From positions 1-27,723 of IMG/VR virus record IMGVR_UViG_3300008107_000519: a stretch of DNA of 27,723 nucleotides; one strand, 5' to 3'. The notes under the pieces are model-generated. The model saw nothing but the letters and a program-made list of their open reading frames with translations, was not told the origin of the DNA and made no database searches. The DNA comes from a virus. This document shows, piece by piece, positions 16,205 through 22,413 of this stretch (its first letter is position 1; each line of letters begins with the position of its first letter). The position numbers and the translations under genes are program-made.

Positions 16205-16393
16205 CGCGGAGCGCAGCGGTAAACGCTAGAGCCGCGAAGCGGTACAACGCAAAAAATTTGCGGTACCGACAGCGCAGATAACACATAGTACAAGCCCTCA
16301 TATATAATAGCTGAAACTGCACAACCACCACTGTAGGCTATTTGCATAGCTATAGAATACCCCGCAAATAGCGATTCACAAAAAGATGACGTT
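16205..16393. other. Short intergenic stretch with stacked inverted repeats
   Basis: No gene is seen. The first 70 bases are GC-rich with small inverted repeats: CCGC-GAA-GCGG near 16232-16242, then CGCAAA-AAA-TTTGCG near 16248-16262. These could end transcription of the virion/micropeptide unit, although no long T-run follows. Confidence 0.4.
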
Positions 16394-16600
16394 TTAACAG
16401 CCAGGTGTAATAGGTTCATGGCTTATATCGTGCAGTACGCGACTGTACTTGATATAAACCAATGCATGAGCAGGCACTGTGTCTACATCCAGCCAAAAGC
16501 GTGTGCGATTCAGATGTAGTTCAAATGGTACACCATACAGTTCTAGATCTTTTAGTACTGTGGCTGTGAGTTGGCTAGTGTATATGCAGTAGTGTCGCAT
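16394..16600 (-). CDS. Small protein of unknown function
   Basis: A 68-residue protein with Tyr- and His-rich composition and no membrane helix. Upstream on the minus strand, TTGTGT, 16 bases and TAATAC are followed six bases later by the ATG, so it could be another leaderless gene; there is no Shine-Dalgarno site. I do not recognise it. The alternative is a chance frame. Confidence 0.45.
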   Translation of the reverse strand: MRHYCIYTSQLTATVLKDLELYGVPFELHLNRTRFWLDVDTVPAHALVYIKYSRVLHDISHEPITPGC

Positions 16601-16644
16601 GTTAGAGTATTACTAAATAATTTTTATTACACAAAGGAACACGT

Positions 16645-16854
16645 ATGTTGGTATGGATATTAACAATGCTCACTGCAACTGCAACAGTGAATTTAGGTAC
16701 GTACACTACACAGTATGAATGCGTAGAGCAAATGGCCATAATGCAGCCTGGGCCTGACGCAGATCTAACTTGCAGAAGCCTAAGTTACACTATAACAGAG
16801 CGCAGCCAAGACCAGGATGATGTAGAGCCATCCAAACTTACTCCAATGAGTTAG
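16645..16854 (+). CDS. Small secreted or membrane-anchored protein with paired cysteines
   Basis: A 69-residue protein. AAAGGA lies seven bases before the ATG, and CTAAATAAT upstream resembles a late promoter. The N-terminus MLVWILTMLTATATV is signal-peptide- or anchor-like; two cysteines (residues 26 and 44) could form a disulfide in the periplasm. It resembles the short exported cysteine-paired proteins found in many phages, function unknown. Its 3' end overlaps the reverse-strand 16780 gene by about 75 bases. Confidence 0.55.
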   Translation: MLVWILTMLTATATVNLGTYTTQYECVEQMAIMQPGPDADLTCRSLSYTITERSQDQDDVEPSKLTPMS

Positions 16855-16950
16855 ATCTTGCTCAGTGTATAATCTACAGTAGCAGTCATTGTCTGGATTG
16901 TAGACATACTGCCCTTTGGGTGTTAGAATAATGTTGTGATCGTAGTCCAT
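16780..16950 (-). CDS. Small C-terminally anchored membrane protein
   Basis: 56 residues from the ATG at 16950, preferred because AAGGA lies five to nine bases upstream; an earlier start at 16980 would run into the upstream gene's stop. The soluble N-terminal part (DYDHNIILTPKGQYVYNPDN) is followed by a single C-terminal helix (GWLYIILVLAALCYSV). It is the second gene of a minus-strand pair with the 51-residue membrane protein. The function is unknown. Confidence 0.55.
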   Translation of the reverse strand: MDYDHNIILTPKGQYVYNPDNDCYCRLYTEQDLTHWSKFGWLYIILVLAALCYSVT

Positions 16951-16958
16951 GGTGTTCC

Positions 16959-17114
16959 TTAGTATAATGATGGATCCCAAGGATCGTTTCTACACTGCCA
17001 AGCTAGTCGTACTAGTTGTAGAACAGTAATAACAGCAACAGCTAATCCTAGCAGAGGGCTAGATAATAGCACAGCTAACAGCGTTCCTAGCAATAGAGTA
17101 TACAGTATGTGCAT
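16959..17114 (-). CDS. 51-residue membrane protein
   Basis: ATG at 17114 with AAGGA at a spacing of seven to eight bases. Two hydrophobic stretches (LYTLLLGTLLAVLLSSP and LLGLAVAVITVLQLV) are followed by a polar tail CRNDPWDPSLY. The stop codon sits in the ribosome-binding site of the next gene, as expected for an operon. It has no recognisable family. The size, hydrophobicity and partner suggest a small envelope-acting phage protein. Confidence 0.6.
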   Translation of the reverse strand: MHILYTLLLGTLLAVLLSSPLLGLAVAVITVLQLVRLAWQCRNDPWDPSLY

Positions 17115-17142
17115 GAGCGGATCCTTAAGAGGTGTTATACAC

Positions 17143-17171
17143 TATATATCGAAATAGGTTCTAGTGTGCAA
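17143..17171 (-). promoter_or_regulatory. Possible sigma-70 promoter for the 17114-16780 pair
   Basis: On the minus strand TTGCAC (17166-17171), a 17-base spacer and TATATA (17143-17148), about 29 bases before the ATG at 17114. It is weaker than the early promoters further right. Confidence 0.4.
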
Positions 17172-17198
17172 AAATTTAGAATATGTATGTGCGTACAA

Positions 17199-17206
17199 AA
17201 TAAATA
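17199..17206 (+). promoter_or_regulatory. T4-type late promoter for the hydrolase gene
   Basis: AATAAATA followed by TTAAC and the ATG at 17212. The spacing to the start codon (five bases) matches the other two late promoters in the window. Confidence 0.6.
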
Positions 17207-17211
17207 TTAAC

Positions 17212-17691
17212 ATGAAATTATATGAAATACTAGCTCAAGCTCCAATGGTAATAGCATTTAAAGGGCTAGCGCACGGTGCTGAAGGTAACGGTGCTCTAGC
17301 ACAACTTACACAAAAATTAAACGGTACAATACTGGATCACACACAGGGTGTTAGGGCACTAGAGCTAGTAAAGAAGCAACAGCCTAAACAATTGGTATTG
17401 ATTGGCTATAGTGCTGGTGCAGCCACAGTTATGCAGTTGAATCCGCAGTTACAGCCCGTGTTGAGTATACTCATAGCTGCTTATCCAACAACACTGAACA
17501 GATTGGAAGGCACTATACAGGGTTCATATGTTAACTACTATCAACAGCAAGAATTGGATGGTATACTACGCTCTAAGGGGTTGCCACCCTACAAACCACA
17601 GGGCGGAACGCCCGTGCAAATAAATGCTGATCACAATAAGATAGTGGGTGCTGTGAGTTCAGACATTGCTAGCAGAGTTCAGAGTCTGTAG
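17212..17691 (+). CDS. Alpha/beta-hydrolase (esterase/lipase-like)
   Basis: A 159-residue protein starting MKLYEILAQAP; a GTG at 17164 would place the late promoter inside the gene. LVLIGYSAGAATV (residues about 61-73) is the nucleophile elbow GxSxG of serine hydrolases, and a His near residue 141 (NADHNKIVG) is placed like the catalytic His. It has no signal peptide. It is shorter than typical lipases, so it is a minimal fold. Late expression suggests a virion-associated or lysis-time esterase, possibly acting on host surface polymer; that is inference. Confidence 0.7.
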   Translation: MKLYEILAQAPMVIAFKGLAHGAEGNGALAQLTQKLNGTILDHTQGVRALELVKKQQPKQLVLIGYSAGAATVMQLNPQLQPVLSILIAAYPTTLNRLEGTIQGSYVNYYQQQELDGILRSKGLPPYKPQGGTPVQINADHNKIVGAVSSDIASRVQSL

Positions 17692-17800
17692 TCAAAAAAA
17701 AATACTGCGCAAAAAAATTTAGGGAAGTACTTAGCGTTTTTACTGAGAGTAGATGTGGCCTATATCAAGCAAGAATGTATAGATTTATTGTAAATACTTG

Positions 17801-17822
17801 TACACAGAACTAGAACTGTGTA
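17801..17822. repeat. 7-bp inverted repeat just before a micro-ORF ribosome-binding site
   Basis: TACACAG (17801-17807) and CTGTGTA (17816-17822) flank AACTAGAA. The right arm ends two bases before GGAGGT. It could be an operator or an RNA hairpin that controls access to the ribosome-binding site. Confidence 0.5.
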
Positions 17823-17834
17823 TTGGAGGTTACT

Positions 17835-17906
17835 ATGTATACTGTAGAGTATTTGGATCACAAACCCCAAGCAAAACTATGTCACTGTGAGAATCCACCA
17901 AACTAA
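17835..17906 (+). CDS. 23-residue micro-ORF with a strong Shine-Dalgarno site
   Basis: GGAGGT at 17826-17831 precedes the ATG at 17835. The peptide starts MYTVEYLDHKPQAKL and ends CHCENPPN. The closely spaced Cys-His-Cys could bind a metal. The ribosome-binding site is stronger than chance would suggest, but the reading frame is very short. It may act as a leader peptide for the structured RNA that follows. Confidence 0.4.
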   Translation: MYTVEYLDHKPQAKLCHCENPPN

Positions 17907-17935
17907 TCAAGTTTGATCACTGTTGAACATCTATA

Positions 17936-18010
17936 CGGGACATGCCCGCAACCTTAAGCTCTATTCGTAGGGCTTTTTCTTTGAATAGACTTAGCGTACC
18001 CGAAATGGGT
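17936..18010 (+). ncRNA. Candidate structured RNA: three successive hairpins
   Basis: CGGG/CCCG (17936-17948), an 11-bp stem with one bulged C (TAAG-C-TCTATTC at 17955-17966 with GAATAGACTTA at 17983-17993), and ACCC/GGGT (17998-18010) follow each other closely. No known RNA family is recognised. The strand is assumed plus because the micro-ORF lies just upstream. It may be a regulatory RNA, a 3' processing structure or chance. Confidence 0.35.
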
Positions 18011-18226
18011 CCTGTGAGTAAAAAAATTGGTCGCGCATTTTTTTATATAGAAGTACTTACAGAAGTGAGGTGGTGATTTAGACTCGGTGTGTTTTTAAAA
18101 AGCGGTAAAAAATTTGGCTTAAGGACTGTGGCTTTTTAGCAACACTTTTAATATATAAGCCCCCCACCCCTCGAGAAATTTTTTTTATTTTCTATGCCCC
18201 GACCGTCGAAATATTTTTCAAAAGAA

Positions 18227-18276
18227 ATCCCCCAGTGAGGATCCCAAGCGTGTTGCAGGGCCAGTGACTGGGGGAT
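18227..18276 (-). terminator. Long-stem terminator at the end of the early minus-strand block
   Basis: ATCCCCCAGT (18227-18236) pairs perfectly with ACTGGGGGAT (18267-18276) around a 30-base inner region. On the minus strand it is followed by TTTCTTTTG. It lies 30 bases past the last early gene and could also stop plus-strand transcripts. Confidence 0.6.
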
Positions 18277-18305
18277 AAAACTATACAGCTATATCTATAT
18301 ATCTC

Positions 18306-18500
18306 TTACGCCGGAGCAAACATCTTGCGCCCTGCTGCCATGAACATGCTGTAGGCTACCCTGTCCTCTTTGTCCAAGTCATCGTAACAGCACTCCATGT
18401 CCTGTAGTGCAGCCAGCACATCGCCTGCTGTGTGTATCTCTGCATACTCCTGCACCAAGCGCACAGCACAGCTCATATCCATATACAAAGGCGTACCCAT
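18306..18500 (-). CDS. Small early protein, unknown function
   Basis: 64 residues, acidic, helical, with paired cysteines (MECCYDDLDKEDR) and no membrane helix. GGAGG lies seven bases before the ATG, and the start overlaps the upstream stop as TAATG, so it is the second gene of a two-gene early unit. Not recognised. Early position and small size suggest a host-takeover protein, by analogy with other phages only. Confidence 0.7.
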   Translation of the reverse strand: MGTPLYMDMSCAVRLVQEYAEIHTAGDVLAALQDMECCYDDLDKEDRVAYSMFMAAGRKMFAPA

Positions 18501-18769
18501 TACGCTACCTCCGCATCGTACTCGTAGAACGTAACAGCTGGGTCCAGCTTCTTCAACTGCTTGGCCGCAGTCATTAGTTCTTTGTAGCGACGATTAACTT
18601 CTGCTCTAGGCAGCTCACCATCACAGGTTAAGTTCTCTGGGCTCAGTGCTGAGTCAATCATATCCGCTACAGCCTGACGGCCCTTTGCTGTAGTGATCTC
18701 ATACTGTGTGCCCTTGAAGAAGCTGTTCCAATGATTCTTCTGTGCAATAAAGTTCTCTAGTGCTTTCAT
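18500..18769 (-). CDS. Small early protein, unknown function
   Basis: 89 residues, mixed charge, helical (AEVNRRYKELMTAAKQLKKL). AGAGGG precedes the ATG. Transcribed from the promoter at 18802-18830 and coupled to the 64-residue gene downstream. No domain is recognised. Confidence 0.75.
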   Translation of the reverse strand: MKALENFIAQKNHWNSFFKGTQYEITTAKGRQAVADMIDSALSPENLTCDGELPRAEVNRRYKELMTAAKQLKKLDPAVTFYEYDAEVA

Positions 18770-18801
18770 TTGTGTACCCTCTTACTGTTGAACATGTAAT
18801 G

Positions 18802-18830
18802 ATTATACAGGGCTTTGGGTGCCCTGTCAA
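18802..18830 (-). promoter_or_regulatory. Early promoter (perfect sigma-70 consensus)
   Basis: Minus strand: TTGACA (18825-18830), 17 bases, TATAAT (18802-18807). The spacer ends form an inverted repeat ACAGGGC/GCCCTGT. Drives the 18769-18306 pair. Confidence 0.92.
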
Positions 18831-18841
18831 CCTCTTTTTAA

Positions 18842-19189
18842 TCAATCTAAGCGGCTACCTGCATAGCACTTCTCTAAGCCCAACTGCTCTTTGAGCACCT
18901 TTGCATATGCTTCAGCGCCAGCTTCTAGTACACTAACACTCTGCACACCTGCACCACTTGGGTTCCATAACTGCAAGGATCCTGTGTAGCTCTTGCGGAA
19001 GCCAAACGTCTGAAGTGTCTTGCCCAAGCGGCTGTTTGAACGAACACCGTATACATCTACCCAAGCAAAGCCACAGGCGTCACGATCGCCATATTGATCG
19101 TAGAATGCCTTAGCGGCTTTACGAGCAGCCAGTTGGGCTTGGTTGCATGCGTCTTGGACTAGTTCTGCGTTGAAAGTTTCTACTGTCAT
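18842..19189 (-). CDS. Conserved phage early protein, unknown function
   Basis: 115 residues. The core ACGFAWVDVYGVRSNSRLGK and FGFRKSYTGSLQLWNPSG looks strongly constrained, followed by VLEAGAEAYAKVL. I recall similar small proteins in environmental phages but no function is known. AAGGAG lies at good spacing before the ATG. Single-gene unit from the promoter at 19220-19248. No signal or membrane segment. Confidence 0.8.
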   Translation of the reverse strand: MTVETFNAELVQDACNQAQLAARKAAKAFYDQYGDRDACGFAWVDVYGVRSNSRLGKTLQTFGFRKSYTGSLQLWNPSGAGVQSVSVLEAGAEAYAKVLKEQLGLEKCYAGSRLD

Positions 19190-19219
19190 GTGTCGCTCCT
19201 TTTGTTTAACTTAGCCTAT

Positions 19220-19248
19220 AGTATAGCAAATTGGGCTAGGGTTGTCAA
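19220..19248 (-). promoter_or_regulatory. Early sigma-70 promoter
   Basis: Minus strand: TTGACA (19243-19248), 17 bases, TATACT (19220-19225). Serves the 18842-19189 gene. Confidence 0.9.
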
Positions 19249-19287
19249 CCTTTTTCTAGCCGTTTTAGTGTTGTTTTTATGCCACAC

Positions 19288-19671
19288 TTATACCCAGCTG
19301 TCTACCTGCTGGACGGGCTTCTTAAGGGCTCGCTTAACGAAGTCCTCGGGCTCGTCATCGCAACGAACCATCATAAAGCCCTGGGCATCTACCAAGTCTA
19401 CTTCACATATCTGAAGCTCCACGCCTGCCTTTTCAAAGGCAATGTTCATCTTGCTCAGGGCATACTTGACACCTGCGTCAAATGCTTCAAACTCTTCTTC
19501 AGAGATATCGTAGAAGTCAAAGGCTTCTGTCATCACAGTCTCGTAGTCTGTTCCGTCTGCTACGATGAATGGACGGATCTTCTTCCAGGCTTTCTGATCG
19601 GTACAGTCAAAGTGATCACAGGCTTCGTTGAGATCAAAGCTGGCGAAACGATCATAATTTGCTTTAGGCAT
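19288..19671 (-). CDS. Acidic early protein, unknown function
   Basis: 127 residues, rich in Asp and Glu (DISEEEFEAFDAGVKYALS), likely helical and cytoplasmic, with four cysteines scattered. No known domain. The high negative charge is a property shared with DNA-mimic inhibitors, but no motif supports that role. AAGGAG precedes the ATG. Single-gene unit. Confidence 0.75.
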   Translation of the reverse strand: MPKANYDRFASFDLNEACDHFDCTDQKAWKKIRPFIVADGTDYETVMTEAFDFYDISEEEFEAFDAGVKYALSKMNIAFEKAGVELQICEVDLVDAQGFMMVRCDDEPEDFVKRALKKPVQQVDSWV

Positions 19672-19701
19672 TAGGAGCTCCTTGTTACTGTTTAAGCGTT
19701 A

Positions 19702-19730
19702 ATTATACTGTCTTTGGGCGAGGCTGTCAA
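19702..19730 (-). promoter_or_regulatory. Early promoter (perfect consensus)
   Basis: Minus strand: TTGACA (19725-19730), 17 bases, TATAAT (19702-19707). Serves the 19288-19671 gene. Confidence 0.92.
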
Positions 19731-19745
19731 CCTCTTTTTAACCGT

Positions 19746-20516
19746 TTATGCTACGGCTTTGAGGCGGATTACGAAGCCCGTGTAGTCCTTCTTAGCACGA
19801 CCCTTGGCCTTAAGACCCAGCACCGCACCTTTGGGATCTAGGAAGCGCAGGTCTGTTTCATCTGCATTGAACACAGGGCGACCCTTGTACTCTGCGGGGA
19901 TCTCATCGAACACTGCCGCAACATTCATGCCCTGCTCAATTGCTCGCTCTACATCTGCATCGTTGCCATCAGCGGCACTGAATGTCAAGTGGTAGTTGGG
20001 GATGTCTGCAACCTTGCGTCCCAAGACCTTGGTGTAGTCATAGAACTGAAGTGTACTGAAGGCATCAAAGATGTTCTTGCCATGCATTGGAACTGGATAC
20101 TTCTCCCAGCTCAGATCGCTGGTACCATTGAGGCGGAACACTGGCTTCAATCCCTTGCGGCGAGCGAAGTTCACAGCCTTCATGATGTCAGTGACCAAGT
20201 CCTGCATGAAGCCTTCGCGGTTCTCAAAGAAGTATTTGGTCTTGCGGATGCGAGCCTGCTGGATGACATTGGTGTTCTCGCCTTTGCGGAACATACCACC
20301 GCGCCCTGCGGTGTTAAGACAAGCCTGGGTACAACCGGCAGTCCGTTTAGGGCGCCCTGCGGTGTTAAGACAAGCCTGGGTACAACCGGCAGTCCGTTTA
20401 GGGCAGACTTCACGTCCACTAAGGTCTGCGGGTGCCAAGTGTAGGATGAAAGATAGATAGCCATATTTGGTGCCCTTTTGGATCTTTGGATTTGCGGTAC
20501 TTAATAGTTTGAACAT
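19746..20516 (-). CDS. GP88-like phage protein with an internal 17-residue duplication
   Basis: 256 residues. The N-terminal STANPKIQKGTKYGYLSFIL, the Cys-rich block CPKRTAGCTQACLNTAGR and the central KPVFRLNGTSDLSWEK match the family I know as phage gene 88 (GP88), whose molecular function is not established. The Cys spacing C-x6-C-x3-C suggests metal or iron-sulfur binding. In this copy the block PKRTAGCTQACLNTAGR occurs twice in tandem from an exact 51-bp DNA duplication, adding two cysteines. GAGGG lies at normal spacing before the ATG. It is driven by the promoter at 20550-20578, with three DnaA boxes upstream. Confidence 0.75.
   Translation of the reverse strand: MFKLLSTANPKIQKGTKYGYLSFILHLAPADLSGREVCPKRTAGCTQACLNTAGRPKRTAGCTQACLNTAGRGGMFRKGENTNVIQQARIRKTKYFFENREGFMQDLVTDIMKAVNFARRKGLKPVFRLNGTSDLSWEKYPVPMHGKNIFDAFSTLQFYDYTKVLGRKVADIPNYHLTFSAADGNDADVERAIEQGMNVAAVFDEIPAEYKGRPVFNADETDLRFLDPKGAVLGLKAKGRAKKDYTGFVIRLKAVA
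20301..20402. repeat. Exact 51-bp tandem duplication inside the GP88-like gene
   Basis: Positions 20301-20351 are repeated base for base at 20352-20402. The unit is 17 codons, so the reading frame is kept. It could be a real recent duplication or an assembly artefact. Confidence 0.95.
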
Positions 20517-20549
20517 CGTTTTGCCCTCGTTTGTTTACCCTATGTATCT

Positions 20550-20578
20550 ATTATAAGACCTTTTGGGTGCCCTGTCAA
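20550..20578 (-). promoter_or_regulatory. Early promoter (perfect consensus) next to DnaA boxes
   Basis: Minus strand: TTGACA (20573-20578), 17 bases, TATAAT (20550-20555). The nearest DnaA box begins 20 bases upstream of the -35. Serves the GP88-like gene. Confidence 0.92.
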
Positions 20579-20597
20579 CCTCTTTTTTGCCAAATAG

Positions 20598-20632
20598 TTA
20601 TCCACAGCCCCCTGTGGATAACCTGTGGATAA
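20598..20632. promoter_or_regulatory. Cluster of three perfect DnaA boxes, two forming a hairpin
   Basis: TTATCCACA at 20598-20606, and its complement TGTGGATAA at 20613-20621 and 20624-20632. The first two form a perfect 10-bp inverted repeat around CCCC; the last two are direct repeats 11 bp apart. The cluster lies between the end of one early gene and the promoter of the next, so DnaA binding could regulate that promoter or tether DnaA. Confidence 0.8.
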
Positions 20633-20633
20633 C

Positions 20634-20876
20634 TTAGCCCTCTAGCTCAATGCGATTAGTTCTTAACACGGCAACGGCATCTTGCATTATGCGAGGGAGA
20701 TCTGTAACAGAGATATGCCCGCTTACAAAATCGCATTTTGCCTCAGAGGGGAATATATACTTGCCTGTTACCTCGCTTCTGCGAGTAACATTAAAAGCGG
20801 CAACAAATTTAAATAAGCCCGTTTTTTTAATTTTAACTAGTTTTGCGCGAGCAAGTGTATTAAAAGCAGTTTGCAT
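20634..20876 (-). CDS. Small basic early protein, unknown function
   Basis: 80 residues, basic in the first half (ARAKLVKIKKTGLFKF), then a beta-rich part. More AT-rich than its neighbours, a hint of a separate origin. AGAGGG precedes the ATG. The end abuts the DnaA boxes. No family recognised. Confidence 0.7.
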   Translation of the reverse strand: MQTAFNTLARAKLVKIKKTGLFKFVAAFNVTRRSEVTGKYIFPSEAKCDFVSGHISVTDLPRIMQDAVAVLRTNRIELEG

Positions 20877-20906
20877 TTTGAGCCCTCTTTGTGTTTGTAT
20901 GTAGTT

Positions 20907-20935
20907 ATTATAACCTCATTCTAGCCATTTGTCAA
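20907..20935 (-). promoter_or_regulatory. Early promoter (perfect consensus)
   Basis: Minus strand: TTGACA (20930-20935), 17 bases, TATAAT (20907-20912). Serves the 20634-20876 gene. Confidence 0.92.
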
Positions 20936-20970
20936 CCAATACCCGATCGAAGTGTAGGGTTATTCAAGCC

Positions 20971-21009
20971 AAAAAAAACCCCCTAGGATCGAGGGCACAA
21001 TCCTAGGGG
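20971..21009 (-). terminator. Intrinsic terminator after the AAA+ ATPase gene
   Basis: A perfect 10-bp stem (CCCCTAGGAT at 20980-20989 with ATCCTAGGGG at 21000-21009) followed on the minus strand by eight T residues. This is the clearest intrinsic terminator in the window. Confidence 0.92.
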
Positions 21010-21018
21010 TCCAACAAA

Positions 21019-21128
21019 GGAAGCAGAGCGTTAAGGGCTAAGAGAGCTGCCTGCTTCCCAAACAGTATCTCGGAGGGCACCGAGGAGTACTGTCATTCAC
21101 TGTGCGTGGCATAGAGGGGCTAGCCACG
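21019..21128 (-). ncRNA. Structured 3' untranslated region with three hairpins before the terminator
   Basis: Three inverted repeats are visible: CGTGGC/GCCACG (21105-21128, containing the stop codon), ACAGTA-CTCGG with CCGAG-TACTGT (21062-21093) and GGAAGCAG/CTGCTTCC (21019-21058). Together with the terminator they make four stem-loops in about 160 bases. It may protect the ATPase mRNA or be released as a small RNA. Confidence 0.45.
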
Positions 21129-22133
21129 TTTCATCACAGTGTTCTCCGCCATAGCTTCCCAACGATCGGGGAATGCTTTGGCTAAATCGGCGACCTTAAG
21201 TACTGTGCGCAAGCTCAGTTCACGTAGTCGCTTCTTGTTTGTTTCAATAAACTCTAAGATGTCATCACTCATGCCATCTTCAAACTCATAGGTATCCAAC
21301 ATACCATCTTTGGTGATCTGCTTGATGCGCAGGATCTTATCACGCTCGCTGTCAATGGTCAAGTCAATGTAGTGGCAACGACTCTCCAATGCCTCAAGGT
21401 GATCACGCAGCTTCTTGCTCTTAACGTTATCGAACTTGATGTTGGTAATAAAGATCGCACTGCCTTTGAACTCGAAGCTGTCTGGCACGCCTTCGTTCTT
21501 CAACTTGAAGCTGTCAGTGTTCCAGCAGATGCGTCTATTCTTCTTAGAGTCTAGCGCAGCCTTCAAGATGTTCAAGCTCAGGTCGTCCAGGAGTACACTA
21601 TCACAGTCATCGAACACAATCACACAGTCTTTGTCTGCGTATTGGAACAGCTTGCAATAGAGACCGATTGCACTCATTGCACCCTTGACCACTTCGTACT
21701 TCTTGAGCTTCTGATCGTTAGCAATGTCTGCCAACAGATCGTGCTTGCCCAAGACCTTCTCAACACCAAAGCTCTTGCCAACGCCTGGGGGTCCTGATAC
21801 AATCATTGCTCGCACACTACCCTTCTTGCATGCTCGCGTCATGTCTTCCAGCATCTGGAAACGCTCACGCATGCGTTCGATCACATCTTCATCTGACTCT
21901 TCACGCTTGGTCACACGAGCCGCGCCTGCGTCTTCGTATGCATCCTCGCTGTCGCATGCAATCTTAATATTACGATCTGGGAACCCTGCTACTGACTTAC
22001 CATCAACGGTTACGTACCCGCCCTTAGCACCCACCTTGAAGCCTTCTACTAGTGGAAATACCATACCTGCAAGATCTACATCTTTGCCGCGGATCTTGTA
22101 ACTGCCATTTAAAATACGAATGTTCTTGCCCAT
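21120..22133 (-). CDS. AAA+ ATPase
   Basis: 337 residues. Walker A GPPGVGKS (about 114-121), Walker B VIVFDDCD (about 170-177), a sensor-1-like IFITN and an Arg-containing ESRCHYIDL place it in the AAA+ class. The first 100 residues include a beta-rich region (GYVTVDGKSVAGFPD). Phage AAA+ proteins of this size act as loaders, remodellers or protein unfoldases; the partner is unknown. It is the largest early gene, has AGAGGG before the ATG and its own perfect promoter, and ends in a strong terminator. Confidence 0.85.
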   Translation of the reverse strand: MGKNIRILNGSYKIRGKDVDLAGMVFPLVEGFKVGAKGGYVTVDGKSVAGFPDRNIKIACDSEDAYEDAGAARVTKREESDEDVIERMRERFQMLEDMTRACKKGSVRAMIVSGPPGVGKSFGVEKVLGKHDLLADIANDQKLKKYEVVKGAMSAIGLYCKLFQYADKDCVIVFDDCDSVLLDDLSLNILKAALDSKKNRRICWNTDSFKLKNEGVPDSFEFKGSAIFITNIKFDNVKSKKLRDHLEALESRCHYIDLTIDSERDKILRIKQITKDGMLDTYEFEDGMSDDILEFIETNKKRLRELSLRTVLKVADLAKAFPDRWEAMAENTVMKRG

Positions 22134-22169
22134 GTAAAAATCCCTCTTAGTTAACGTTTACAAGCATTA

Positions 22170-22198
22170 ATTATAACAGCAATTGCCCTTGCTGTCAA
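22170..22198 (-). promoter_or_regulatory. Early promoter (perfect consensus), -35 overlapping a stop codon
   Basis: Minus strand: TTGACA (22193-22198), 17 bases, TATAAT (22170-22175). The TGA stop of the preceding gene (22195-22197) is part of TTGACA. The spacer has an inverted repeat ACAGCAA/TTGCTGT. Serves the AAA+ ATPase gene. Confidence 0.92.
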
Positions 22199-22413
22199 GC
22201 CCCGTGATAGCCAAAAGATTCAACCTTTGGCCAAGCCTCAATCTCGTTCTGCACCAGCTGATGTGCTAGGTTGAACGCCATCTGTGCCACAGTGAAGGCC
22301 ACCGTGCGCTCTGCTCCTGAGAACTGCATCAGATACTCTGCGAAGGCTTCTGCGCTCTCGGGTGTAGCGAACAGACCGTTGCGTGGGATTGGGTTGTCGA
22401 TGATACTAGCCAT
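22195..22413 (-). CDS. Small early protein, unknown function
   Basis: 72 residues, helical, with AEAFAEYLMQFSGAERTVAF and no membrane segment. The start overlaps the upstream stop as TAATG and the stop lies within the next promoter, an extremely compact arrangement. Not recognised. Confidence 0.75.
   Translation of the reverse strand: MASIIDNPIPRNGLFATPESAEAFAEYLMQFSGAERTVAFTVAQMAFNLAHQLVQNEIEAWPKVESFGYHGA

Larger units (their letters stand above)
17692..18305. other. 600-bp intergenic region with a micro-ORF, inverted repeats and a terminator
   Basis: No gene over 60 residues is seen. It holds A-tracts, a 10-base direct repeat GAAGTACTTA (near 17724 and 18050), an inverted repeat before a micro-ORF, three successive hairpins at 17936-18010, the 11-base motif GTGAGGTGGTG at 18065-18075 (also at 27648-27658), T- and A-rich runs near 18170-18220, and a long-stem terminator. 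It separates the late plus-strand genes from the early minus-strand block. Confidence 0.6.

Noticed and set aside
16053-16419. Reverse-strand frames of 92 and 101 residues near the micropeptides
   Set aside because: They run through the hairpin-rich GC segment, have no ribosome-binding site and no coherent composition.
19989-20464. Long plus-strand and second minus-strand frames over the GP88-like gene
   Set aside because: They inherit the 51-bp duplication as repeats but lack start signals; the minus-strand frame from 20516 has the promoter, ribosome-binding site and family motifs.
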